A stretch of DNA of 64,000 nt. Origin: Bathymodiolus brooksi (Eukaryota; Mollusca; Bivalvia; Mytilida; Modiolidae). The translations under genes and the position numbers were made by a program. The stretch spans positions 91,014,031-91,078,030 of the forward strand of contig OY804584.1 of assembly GCA_963680875.1 (NCBI GenBank), in the 5' to 3' direction. Under the pieces are notes generated by a model, which was not told the DNA's origin, made no database searches, and was given only the letters and a program-made list of their open reading frames with translations. This document shows positions 35,610 through 49,400 of this stretch, piece after piece; position 1 is the first letter of the stretch, and each line of letters opens with the position of its first letter.

Positions 35610-36500
35610 CACAACTATTCCCACCACTCTAAAGATTGAAATAATTAGTTCATTTTTGTTTCATTAAAATTGGCCATCGTAGCTATATTTTAGGACAAAT
35701 CTTATTTTGTGAAACCAACATGTTCTCTCAAACTGACATCACAATGCTCGAGTATATTGCTCTAGAAGAGGCAAGGGGGGTGGTACACGGACTATAGAAC
35801 AAAATGGGCTGCTTATGCAAATCATCTTGGACTGCACCTCATATAAAATAAACCAACTGATTCCATATTCAAACCAGGATTTAGTGCAAATCGAAAGAGC
35901 CACGCAACACTATTGCTTTGTGCTACACCAAAAGAGAACTGAAATATTGAAGAACATTATGTAGAAAGGCAGATAGTCAATAGCTGATAGTACTTTTATA
36001 GAACTGTTTCCTTTTATAAGTAAGCTAATATAATATTTTTCTTACTGTGTCCAGCACCCGATCCGTTCATTAAAGAGATCGTTTTACCTTTTAAAGTCTA
36101 TACGCATACTTAAATGATGATTTTACCTTTTATGAGTCAATTTGTTTTAACAACGGAAGAATTGCTGTATTCGGAGAGTGCGTGAAGGAAAGAACATTGT
36201 ATAAATTACGATTGCGCTTTTATCTTTTAGTGCTGTGTGTATATACGTTTTTACTAATATGAATAATTAAACAACAGAATGGACTTTTAACAACGCTATC
36301 AATTATAATACTACTGAAACGACTATTTTACAACACACGTTTTATACTTTTTAGTAATGGATGTAAATACGTTTTTATGCCACTAACCAAATTTATACAA
36401 CATGGAAATGATGAACTTTTAACTACTACGTATATTTGATCATAACTGTAAATACGTATCTTTTTAAGTATGTGCCCGTTAAGTTAGGTTTTATAATTTT
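35610..36500. other. Intergenic, nothing recognised
   Basis: Repeats of the word tacgtttttactaa/atgcc near 36245-36380 suggest a small decayed repeat. No gene evidence. Confidence 0.45.
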
Positions 36501-36519
36501 ATTCTTAATTGGAGTGCTC

Positions 36520-37115
36520 CGAATTCCGGAGGAATTTTACCTGTACAAAGACAAAAGACAAAGACATTGACAACGTATATGTTATGTTTAATGAACGCGT
36601 TTCACAACATATAGTCGGCAGTACTATGGGTACAAACAGTCTTCCTCTTCTGTCATACTTGTTCTATTATGCATATGAAGCAGATTTCTTGCAGTAGCTT
36701 CTCCAGAAAAACGAAAAGATGCTTTTAGAAGTCCAATCCTTAAATATCACATTCCGCTATATAGATGATGCTCTTTCACTATTAATTACAAATTGGATGA
36801 CTATATTGACCACATCTGTCCCATTGAACTTGAAATAAATGATACCACAGATAAAGCTAGGTCTGCTTTATACATGACCTTGACATACACCTGGAAATTG
36901 ACAGTGAGCACTGGTTAAGAACGAACCTTCCTGACAAAAGAGATTATTTCAAGTTTCATATAGATTTATAACTTTCCATTTACATGTAGCAAATGGCAAG
37001 ATACCAGCCGCACCTGCATATATCGCAAATGCAAGTGATAAGATATTCCAGAACTGGTGTTTCATTAAAGAATTTCCTTGATAGAGGGTTGCTTAAAATG
37101 AACACGGAAGCTACT
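36520..37115 (+). pseudogene. Penelope-like element reverse transcriptase, broken
   Basis: Readings in several frames: GSTMGTNSLPLLSYLFYYAY, then FRYIDDALS (the RT catalytic YIDD box), and later NGKIPAAPAYIANA and KEFP. These are in the order found in Penelope-like reverse transcriptases. Several stops and frameshifts interrupt it; no GIY-YIG domain was seen. Inactive. Confidence 0.65.
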
Positions 37116-37351
37116 GAACCAGGGGTGTCTAGTGATTACCCCTAATGGCTATTGTTATCTTCAAATTTGTCTTGTATTTTTGTGTTAGTGGAATCGATTT
37201 TGCCTCTTTGATGTTTCTGTTGTATTATGGAACTGTTCCGACAGTGGTGTTTTTATTTTTTAATTGCATCACGTATTGTTGAAGGTTGTCATCCATGTGC
37301 CTTTTTTTTCTTCTTTTCAGAAACAATCAATTAGATCTGTGTTAGTAGGTG

Positions 37352-37451
37352 ATGATTAAAACTATATCAAGATTAACTTCGGCTATACGTGCTCAACAGT
37401 TGACCTGTGTAGCGATTTCTAGAAAGATGTCACGCCAGTCCAATGATCAAG
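37352..37451 (+). CDS. Decarboxylase exon 1 (tentative)
   Basis: From an ATG just after an in-frame TAG: MIKTISRLTSAIRAQQLTCV, then ISRKMSRQSNDQ plus one base. Donor CAAG|GTGCGT. The one leftover base joins the two at the start of exon 2 to make Val, which is the main support. The segment is basic, Ser-rich and has no acidic residue before the last few, like a mitochondrial presequence; start at the second Met (37427) would give a cytosolic form. No conservation evidence. Confidence 0.5.
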
Positions 37452-40400
37452 GTGCGTATTACAGAATGCAAACTGCTGAAGGTTCGTACTAGAGAATGTA
37501 AAATACACAAGGTGCTATTACAGAGTGCAAACTGCTGAAGGTTCGTATTAGAGAATGCAAAATACACAAGGTGTGTATTAAAGAATGCAAACTGTTGAAG
37601 GTGCATATTATACAGAATGCAAAATATGCAAGATGCGTATTAGAGAATGCACACTGCATACAAATTGTCCAAAGTGCATATTGTAACAACCACCATGCAT
37701 GCAAGAGACGGGTAGGATAGTTTATAAATGTTTAACTTCTTTGCATTTATTCCATTTAGGCAACGTACAAAATTATTCTGAGCGGGTAGCACACAATAGA
37801 CTTGTTACACCGTGTAACTGTATCATTTAATTGTGTCCTCTAGTTCAAAGTGTCCGCCGGACACTTTTACATATGCTATATAGTGTCCAGCAGACACTAT
37901 TTCATATCACAATCTCTATAAAATATTGTCCGGGGGGACACTTAACATTACATAGGACACTATTATGTTTTACCCTAACCCTAATCCTAATCCTAATCCT
38001 AACCCTAACCCTAACCCTACTAACCCTATACTAGGACACACTTTTCATAGCACCGGACACTATTTCATATCCAATCTCTATAAAATATTGTCCGGGGGGA
38101 CACTTTAACATAGGACACTATTATGTCTTACATATGCACAGTGACTCGATGCAATTGTTAAATAAATAACAAGTCAATCGAAATTGTCAGAACCCTAAAT
38201 CTGTAGATGGGATGCTCTGCCCAGAGGCTGATCCAGACATTTCCATTGGAAGGGGGGGGGGGGAGGGAGAGAGAAAGGAAATTGGATTTCAAAACAATTT
38301 GTTTTAAGAAGGATCAAAGGATACCGAAGGGTATTTCAAGGCGAAAATCACTAAGCATGGTTAAAAGAAAAATGACAAGGACGAAATTGGAAATATTCTG
38401 CTAAAGCACGTTATTACCAGTCTATAACTTTGCTAAAAAAGGGGGGTCGGTCCCCTTCCCATGCCCCCGTCTATGCTACCAATCTCGCTTTACTTGCTCT
38501 GCCAGTGTCATTTGACTAGTTATTCATTAACCAATTGTACCGAGTCCGTGTTATTACACAGGTGCATGCTACCACTAATATTTTTTCTTCATCTACAGTA
38601 TATTCCTATGCAGACCCACAAATCCAGCAATTTGTAAAAGATTTTAGTAAGCTTATTCAAGATGCTGCTCTCATCCCACAAACAGACCCAAACACAAAAG
38701 TAATAAACTTTAAACAACCGGTAGACCTTCAGGTAAGTAAAGTAGGAATGTTTTCTAAATGACAATTGTCTCCTTTTAGTAAAAACGTAGATATTACAAT
38801 GTAAATTTAGTGCACATGACACGTTTTCTAGAATAATAACCTTGATCAGACCTCAAAATCAAAAGATTGAAAAGTCAAATACTGTCAAACTTGTGATAAA
38901 GGGCACCTCTATATAACAAATCACTGTCTATATAAAGACAGCCTAATGTTTCCCATTGATGGAAAGTGCACATAATTTTAACCTGTATATAAAGGACAAC
39001 TGCTCATAAAGGGCACATTTTCAGGTTCCCTTCGGTGTCCTTTATATACAGGTATGACTGCAACTTAAAAGTGTTTGTACTAAGTAAAGATAGAGAAAGC
39101 TGGAGGGACAATCAAGAATGGACAATCCAGAGACACAAAAAACATTTGGGACAAGACACAGAAAGAAGACAAATAAAACACAACAGAGGTGCTCGTGAAG
39201 AGTAAGCAGTTCCTGGTTCCTGTAAGATACTGGCAAAATGTAATTTTAAATTTCAACCCTTAGGCAACAACCATTTTCTTATCTGGGGGGGGGGGCTGGG
39301 ATTTTCATTGTGCTTGTAAATTTTGTTTCAGAACCTTCCTCAGTCAAAACATTTGTTTCTTATGAGAAGGAAAGCACAATTTTTTTTTCTTATCATGCGG
39401 AACAGAAATACATTTTCCCATTAAACATTTTTCTAGCCGGTGACAGCATAAATTTTTTTTCACCTACAATGCAAAATCTAATTTTTTTTTCGGTCAGCTA
39501 GGGCATTAAAATATTTTTTTCAAAAAAATCTCAGCCCCCACCCCAGATAAAAAAATGGTTGTTGCCTTATATTTGTATTCTTAACATCATTGGGTATACC
39601 ACAAGTCAGATGATCTTCATGTTTGTTGTTGAAATCACTGTGTAGTAAGTCGTCCTGTTAAATTATAGATCAACCTGATCTAAAAGGAACATTTAATTTG
39701 TACATGTACTAGTATATAACAAATCATTACAAGAAGAAATTATCATCAACAACATTGTCATAATAAGTCATAAAGTTTGAACTTTCATATAAATGGCACC
39801 TATTCGTGACAGTCACATGTTCCAGCTCCATAAATTGTCCTTTATATACAGGTGTGTACCAAAAGTAACTAGAACTGTGAGTGACCTCACTGAGTGATAC
39901 CCCCCGCTTGCAATACTATGATGTTCAAACTTTGGAATTTTAGACAGCAACAGTATTCCTTCATGCACATCTGCAGGTTGTGTACTACAACTGTGTAAAG
40001 TTTCATAAAAATTCAATAAGCAGTTTAGTAGGAGTTGCGCTTACAAGGTACATGCCCCCCCCCCCTTTTCGTGAAAGTATAAGTTGAATTATATCCCCTT
40101 CTAAATTTTAGACAGCAACGGTATTCCTTCATGCACATCTGCAGGTAGTGTACTACAACTGTGTAAAGTTTCATAAAAATTCAATAAGCAGTTTAGTAGG
40201 AGTTGCGCTTACAAGGTACATGCCCCCCCCCCCTTTTCGTGAAAGTATAAGTTGAATTATCTCCCCTTTTAAATTTTGGACAGCAACCCTATTCCTTCAT
40301 GCACATCTGCAGGTAGTGTACTATAACTGTGTAAAGTTTCACAAAACTCCAATAAGCCGTTTAGGAGGAGTTGCACTTACAAGGTACACGACCCCCCTTT

Positions 40401-43400
40401 TCATGAAAGTATAAGTTGAATTATTTCCTCTTGAGCCTTCTAAATTTTAGACAGCAACGGTATTCCTTCATGCACATCTGCAGGTAGTGTACTACAAATG
40501 TGTAAAGTTTCATAAAAATCCAATAAGCGGTTTAGGAGGAGTTGCGTTTACAAGGTACATGGACGGACGGACGGACTGACGGACGGACGGACGGATGGAC
40601 GGACGGACGGACAGGGTGATTACTATATACCCTCCCAAACTTTGTTTGCAGGCGGTATAATTAAAATGTTAAATATAGAAATGCGTACCTGATGCGATTT
40701 ATTAAGATATCACCGAGAACTCATTAAATTAACTGTTCAAGGGAAATAATTTACATTATGAAAAGAAAGTTTATTCAGTGTCAGATGGTCACCAATTCCA
40801 CCAATATCAACAAAACAAACAACTCCCTATCATCACAAAATATTAAGCACAAAATATGTGGCAGGGTTAAATCGGTTAAAGCAATCCAATCCCAACCCCC
40901 TCTTGATAATTGGTGAAAAATGACTAACCAGTAGAGATATTCAGCTACCTATTCATATTCTACTGACTTGATTTTGTCAGTATTAGCAGGTTGTTTTTAC
41001 ATTAAGTAAGACAATAGAGAATAGTAACCATAGTAACTGAATAATATATCATTGTTTTTTCCAGCAATTTTTAGATTTAGAAATAGACAAAGAACCTGTA
41101 TCACATGGAAAGTTATTGGAATTGGGAAAGAAAGTGATTGACAGCAGTGTTGTATCAGGTAAAGGTTTTAAACTACCTCTCACCTCAAATCATTGAACAC
41201 AAAATTGTCATGGGCACTAGGCATAAGGCCAAGCGATTGGTGCTGTAGTGTATCAAAGGTGTAAGGTTGAATCCCATCAAGGGAGAACAAAAAATGTGTC
41301 TTCTCAAAATTCTAATCCTAACAATGTTGGGATTACTTTTCAGACATATATATATATCAGGGGGGGGGGGGGGCGCACCCGGCGTGCGCCCCCCCTAAAA
41401 TTGGAAAAAATATGATTTTTTGGCATAAAATCGTGATTTTTCACACGAAATACCCCAAAAATTTTCGCGCCTCCTTCCGCTCGGCGCAAATATTTTAAGT
41501 GCGCCCCCCCCTAACTTGAAATCCTGGATCCGCCCCTGTATATTGTATAGTCATTAACTTACTTATGCCATTAAAACCTTGTTGACAAAGAAAAGGATTG
41601 ATAATTTTCATTGTTTAGGGGGTTAGGTTTAGGGCTATGTTGTTAACCGACATTTTCAACAATATTTCAGTTATATCGTGGCTGTCAGTTTTATTGGTGG
41701 AGGAAACCGGAGTGCCCGGAGAAAACCACGACCTGTGACAAGTCACTGACAAAATTTATCACATAATACTGTATCGAGTACACCTCGCCTGAGCGGTATA
41801 CAAACTCAGAAAGGTTTAAACAGTGATGATCAACAATCCCATTACTATCAACAAACCGAACAACTACTTCTCACCTCAAATCATTGAATGCAAAAAAAAA
41901 GACCACAACAATTTATTCGTGCAGTCCAAAGGAATAGGAGTTTCGTACTGTACATCAAAATAATCCAATCAGAACACTATATATATATTGAATCAAATAT
42001 GACTGTAAGATGATTTTGAAGATAACAAAGGGGTAATCAGCTTCTGTAAATAGAAGAAGTACATACAACACAATGGCCAAAAGTCAAAAGGACAAAAGGA
42101 CAAACAACGATCTACAAAACATACATATAAAGCTAACGATTGAGTAACACGAACCCCACTAATAACTGGGGGTGAACTCAGGTGTTATAAAATGGTGAGA
42201 AGTTCCTTAAGTCATGGTGGTGTCGTTACTTGAAGCCAATAGATTTATTAATTACATGAATATAATGAGTCATAATTCCTTGTTTGATTGACATTAAAAA
42301 TTTAACGTCACAAAATGTTTGAAATTTGCAGAAGATGACAGTAAACAACAAATGATAATAAAAATCATTACACTTTGAAGGCCATACTATATAATTCTGT
42401 ACTTGTCCAGATGACGACAGACAGACATGTGCGCCATTTGTCGTAGCCACAATCCTGGCCTCCTGAATATTATCATTACAGTGTAACGCCAATTGCTATA
42501 TAGACTGTGTTGATTTTATTTACAATAATCATATTTTCGCTTCAGGACATCCTCATTTCTTCAACCAGTTGTATACTGGTATAGATCCATACAGTTTGTT
42601 TGGTGCCTGGCTAACAGAAGTACTTAACTGTAATGTGTGAGTGTTCACTTGTAGTGTGTAAATTCGAAATTTTGTTTAAAAAAAAATCCTGATTTTTGCA
42701 TCATTTTCAAGAAAAGTGTGATGATATTAAAGGGACAATCGGAAACCGTAAAGTGGATGACGGACAATGCAATGGCCAAAAGAAAATGGACAAAAGGATC
42801 GAAGGACAGACAATACAATGGCCAAAAGGAAACGGACAAAAGGATCGAAGGACAGACAATACAATGGCCAAAAGAAAATGGACAAAAGGATCGAAGGACA
42901 GACAATACAATGGCCAAAAGGAAATGGACAAAAGGATCGAAGGACAGACAATACAATGGCCAAAAAATTAAAGGACAAATGGACAAATGGACAAACAATG
43001 ATCTACAAAACATTACACAAAAAAACTACAGATTGAGCAACATGCAGGGCCATCTTAACTGCATTATAGGCCCCAGGCAAAGGAGTGCACTGGGGCCTTA
43101 CCTACACTACCACTCGATGTCAATAGAATTAAACATATATTTATTGTATTGGTATTTCTACCAAAATCAGTGTTCAAGCATTAAAAAACATGCCATGCAC
43201 AACATACATAGATTAACATGGGCCCCTAGGCTCGTGGGCCCCCGGGCAACTGCCCAGCGTACCCATGCGTTAAGACGGCACTGGCAACATGCACCCCACT
43301 AAAACAAGGGTTGCACTCTTTTACAAAGTTAAAATTCATTAAAATGTCATCAAAATAGATAAAACTTTTGCTACATATCAATACAGTCCGCTATAATTGT

Positions 43401-46400
43401 TCCATCTTTCCTCCACTTAATAATAGTAATATTAATAAAGTGTATATTTTAGATATATATTGTTATATGCATTTTCCTACTATTTTATATTTCAGACACA
43501 CGTTTGAAGTGTCACCTGCTATAGTGATATTAGAAAACTATATGTTCAAGAAATTGTCATCAATCATAGGCTATCCAAATGGCGAGGGAATCTTCTGTCC
43601 AGGTAAATAGGTTTCTGCTTAGATTATTATGTTTGTGTTTTACGTCACTTTCATCAATCAATTAGTTACATCGGGACAGTAAATTGAGCATCATCTAATG
43701 AGGAAAAGATGTTCTAGTGTAACCACATGTATTTCAGTGATCTAGCAGCATTTTTATTTTTATTTTACTACCTATGCCATCATTGACTATCACCATTAAG
43801 GTGCGTTAGTTTGACTTCAATCCAATGTCAGGTGTACGTGATACAACCATTGAACTGTTTAGACAATGTTGTATTTTTTATTTTACTACCTATGCCATCA
43901 TTGACTATCATCATTAAGGTGCGTTAGTTTGACTTCAATCCAATGTCAGGTGTACGTGATACAACCATTGAACTGTTTAGACAATGTTGTATTTTTTATT
44001 TTACTACCTATGCCATCATTGACTATCACCATTAAGGTGCGTTAGTTTGACTTCAATCCAATGTCAGGTGTACGTGATACAACCATTGAACTGTTTAGAC
44101 AATGTTGTATTTTTTATTTTACTACCTATGCCATCATTGACTATCACCATTAAGGTGCGTTAGTTTGACTTCAATCCAATGTCAGGTGTACGTGATACAA
44201 CCATTGAACTGTTTAGACAATGTTGTATTTTTTATTTTACTACCTATGCCATCATTGACTATCACCATTAAGGTGCGTTAGTTTGACTTCAATCCAATGT
44301 CAGGTGTACGTGATACAACCATTGAACTGTTTAGACAATGTTGTATTTTTTATTTTACTACCTATGCCATCATTGACTATCACCATTAAGGTGCGTTAGT
44401 TTGACTTCAATCCAATGTCAGGTGTACGTGATACAACCATTGAACTGTTTAGACAATGTTGTATTTTTTATTTTACTACCTATGCCATCATTGACTATCA
44501 CCATTAAGGTGCGTTAGTTTGACTTCAATCCAATGTCAGGTGTACGTGATACAACCATTGAACTGTTTAGACAATGTTGTATTTTTTATTTTACTACCTA
44601 TGCCATCATTGACTATCACCATTAAGGTGCGTTAGTTTGACTTCAATCCAATGTCAGGTGTACGTGATACAACCATTGAACTGTTTAGACAATGTTGTAT
44701 TTTTTATTTTACTACCTATGCCATCATTGACTATCACCATTAAGGTGCGTTAGTTTGACTTCAATCCAATGTCAGGTGTACGTGATACAACCATTGAACT
44801 GTTTAGACAATGTTGTATTTTTTATTTTACTACCTATGCCATCATTGACTATCACCATTAAGGTGCGTTAGTTTGACTTCAATCCAATGTCAGGTGTACG
44901 TGATACAACCATTGAACTGTTTAGACAATGTTGTATTTTTTATTTTACTACCTATGCCATCATTGACTATCACCATTAAGGTGCGTTAGTTTGACTTCAA
45001 TCCAATGTCAGGTGTACGTGATACAACCATTGAACTGTTTAGACAATGTTGTATTTTTTATTTTACTACCTATGCCATCATTGACTATCACCATTAAGGT
45101 GCGTTAGTTTGACTTCAATCCAATGTCAGGTGTACGTGATACAACCATTGAACTGTTTAGACAATGTTGTATTTTTTATTTTACTACCTATGCCATCATT
45201 GACTATCACCATTAAGGTGCGTTAGTTTGACTTCAATCCAATGTCAGGTGTACGTGATACAACCATTGAACTGTTTAGACAATGTTGTATTTTTTATTTT
45301 ACTACCTATGCCATCATTGACTATCACCATTAAGGTGCGTTAGTTTGACTTCAATCCAATGTCAGGTGTACGTGATACAACCATTGAACTGTTTAGACAA
45401 TGTTGTATTTTTTATTTTACTACCTATGCCATCATTGACTATCACCATTAAGGTGCGTTAGTTTGACTTCAATCCAATGTCAGGTGTACGTGATACAACC
45501 ATTGAACTGTTTAGACAATGTTGTATTTTTTATTTTACTACCTATGCCATCATTGACTATCACCATTAAGGTGCGTTAGTTTGACTTCAATCCAATGTCA
45601 GGTGTACGTGATACAACCATTGAACTGTTTAGACAATGTTGTATTTTTTATTTTACTACCTATGCCATCATTGACTATCACCATTAAGGTGCGTTAGTTT
45701 GACTTCAATCCAATGTCAGGTGTACGTGATACAACCATTGAACTGTTTAGACAATGTTGTATTTTTTATTTTACTACCTATGCCATCATTGACTATCACC
45801 ATTAAGGTGCGTTAGTTTGACTTCAATCCAATGTCAGGTGTACGTGATACAACCATTGAACTGTTTAGACAATGTTGTATTTTTTATTTTACTACCTATG
45901 CCATCATTGACTATCACCATTAAGGTGCGTTAGTTTGACTTCAATCCAATGTCAGGTGTACGTGATACAACCATTGAACTGTTTAGACAATGTTGTATTT
46001 TTTATTTTACTACCTATGCCATCATTGACTATCACCATTAAGGTGCGTTAGTTTGACTTCAATCCAATGTCAGGTGTACGTGATACAACCATTGAACTGT
46101 TTAGACAATGTTGTATTTTTTATTTTACTACCTATGCCATCATTGACTATCATCATTAAGGTGTGTTAGTTTGACTTCAATCCAATGTCAGGTGTACGTG
46201 ATACAACCATTGAACTGTTTAGACAATGTTGTATTTTTTATTTTACTACCTATGCCATCATTGACTATCACCATTAAGGTGCGTTAGTTTGACTTCAATC
46301 CAATGTCAGGTATACGTGATACAACCATTGAACTGTTTAGACAATGTTGTATTTTTTATTTTACTACCTATGCCATCATTGACTATCACCATTAAGGTGC

Positions 46401-49400
46401 GTTAGTTTGACTTCAATCCAATGTCAGGTATACGTGATACAACCATAGAACTGTTTAGACAATGTTGTATTTTTTATTTTACTACCTATGCCATCATTGA
46501 CTATCACCATTAAGGTGCATTAGTTTGACTTCAATCCAATGTCAGGTATACGTGATACAACCATAGAACTGTTTAGACAATGTTGTATTTTTTATTTTAC
46601 TACCTATGCCATCATTGACTATCACCATTAAGGTGCATTAGTTTGACTTCAATCCAATGTCAGGTATACGTGATACAACCATTGAACTGTTTAGACAATG
46701 TTGTATTTTTTATTTTACTACCTATGCCATCATTGACTATCACCATTAAGGTGCATTAGTTTGACTTCAATCCAATGTCAGGTATACGTGATACAACCAT
46801 TGAACTGTTTAGACAATGTTGTATTTTTTATTTTACTACCTATGCCATCATTGACTATCACCATTAAGGTGCGTTAGTTTGACTTCAATCCAATGTCAGG
46901 TGTAAGTGATACAACCATTGAACTGTTTAGACAATGTTGTATTTTTTATTTTACTACCTATGCCATCATTGGAATTGACTATCACCATTAAGGTGCATTA
47001 GTTTGACTTCAATCCAATGTCAGGTATACGTGATACAACCATTGAACTGTTTAGACAATGTTGTATTTTTTATTTTACTACCTATGCCATCATTGACTAT
47101 CACCATTAAGGTGCGTTAGTTTGACTTCAATCCAATGTCAGGTGTACGTGATACAACCGGGGTCCGACCTATAATCTGACAGTCCGATAGTCTGACAGTC
47201 CGATAGTCCGACAGTCCGATAGTCCGACGGTCCGATAGTCCGACAGTCCGATAGTCCGACAAATGCTATATTTCTTTGAAAGTTAACACTATAACATGTG
47301 TAATATGGGACCAGAAACCGAACCGTTTACTCACCAAAGAAAGGTCCAGAACATCGGAAGCACGATATCATAGACGGACAAACAATTGGCAGGGCCACAC
47401 AAGAGCTAAAAAAAAACACATATATGAACAACGCGGACTCCATAAAGACCTGGATCCAATCGTGATGAACCGGTAGTGTAAGTATTCCGTATATTTTTTA
47501 GTAGCGACTACTTCAGGCTTTATTTAAGTAGCGTGTAGCCGAGTCCAGCCAAGAAAAGTCACTATTAAAAAGAAAGATGAAATAAATGAATACACAAAAA
47601 AAAAGAAATACAAAAAAAAAGGAAAAGCCAAAAGGAGAGCGTACCAGTGTCCCCCGCCCTTTATCATGGAATATTTATGTTAAAAAGCAATGTTGACACA
47701 CCAATAGAGCTGGATACAATAATGTGTGCGAATTGATTGATTGATTGATTGATTGATTGCATAAGGTCCAGCAAGCAATATTTCAGTCATATTCAGGATG
47801 AGAAAAGTTTGTAAACAAAAAATCAGAAAGAGGGGACTCTGGGATGGGTCAACATGGGCAACGTCTTAACACAGGAACTTGTTTTTCTGTCTATTCCGAC
47901 GACAAGTTGGTTCTATTTTTATTGCCCAGGATTCCGACGGGTGACCCTGCTATTGTCGCCTTCTACGACAAGCGCATATATAAAAAGTTACGATTGAAGG
48001 AATTGTCCCTAAGTGACCCCTTATATCACGGAAAGAAACAGCATCGGAATATGACAAAATAAACAACTGTGCCATGATACGCCCCCTCCCCCTCTTTTAT
48101 GACAATTGAAGGTCGGTTGCGCAGCGTGAGAACAGTAATTAATATTCTGCACTTTTTTAAGCCAATTAATTGTATATACATGTACCATATGAAAACTGGC
48201 ATTTTCCAAACTGACTAAAATCACACCTCTCACTTGCTCCCCCTTTTATCAATACAATGTATGTCACGACGTGACCTATCAGTAAAAGGGGGAACAAGTG
48301 AGAGATGTTATCGTACGAGGCGTGGATGGACGGACGAACAGCGGTATGCCATAATAAGCCCGTATTTTGACGGGCGTATAAAAATGAATGGCCCATATCC
48401 TGAAATTACGAATATATCATTTTTGGCCAAATTATTTTTCAAAACTTTCATCAGTTTAAAGCATTTGTCGGACTGTCGGACTATCGGACCGTCGGACTAT
48501 CGGACTGTTGGACTATCGGACTGTCGGATTATAGCTATGGCCCCGATACAACCATAGAACTGTTTAGACAATGTTGTATTTTTATTTGACTACCTATGCC
48601 ATCATTGACTATCACCATTAAGGTGCATTAGATTGACCTCAATCCAATGTCAGGTATACGTGATACAACCATTGAACTGTTTAGACAATGTTGTATTTTT
48701 TATTTTACTACCTATGCCATCATTGACTATCACCATTAAGGTGCGTTAGTTTGACTTCAATCCAATGTCAGGTATACGTGATACAACCATTGAACTGTTT
48801 AGACAATGTTGTATTTTTTATTTTACTACCTATGCCATCATTGACTATCATCATTAAGGTGCGTTAGTTTGACTTCAATCCATTGTCAGGTATACGTGAT
48901 ACAACCATTGAACTGTTTAGACAATGTTGTATTTTTTATTTTACTACCTATGCCATCATTGACTATCACCATTAAGGTGCATTAGTTTGACTTCAATCCA
49001 ATGTCAGGTATACGTGATACAACCATTGAACTGTTTAGACAATGTTGTATTTTTTATTTTACTACCTATGCCATCATTGACTATCACCATTAAGGTGCAT
49101 TAGTTTGACTTCAATCCAATGTCAGGTATACGTGATACAACCATTGAACTGTTTAGACAATGTTGTATTTTTTATTTTACTACCTATGCCATCATTGACT
49201 ATCACCATTAAGGTGCGTTAGTTTGACTTCAATCCAATGTCAGGGTATACGTGATACAACCATTGAACTGTTTAGACAATGTTGTATTTTTTATTTTACT
49301 ACCTATGCCATCATTGACTATCACCATTAAGGTGCGTTAGTTTGACTTCAATCCAATGTCAGGTGTACGTGATACAACCATTGAACTGTTTAGACAATGT

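Noticed and set aside
42718..43302. A 194-residue plus-strand frame with DRQYNGQKE repeats, and overlapping frames on both strands
   Set aside because: It lies in the 46-bp array within a family C repeat and runs into a hAT MITE. Open frames on both strands reflect the repeat, not coding.
47844..48557. Possible genes inside the 1386-bp transposon
   Set aside because: Two short frames with no recognised domain, one running into the terminal repeats. Not enough support for a coding call.
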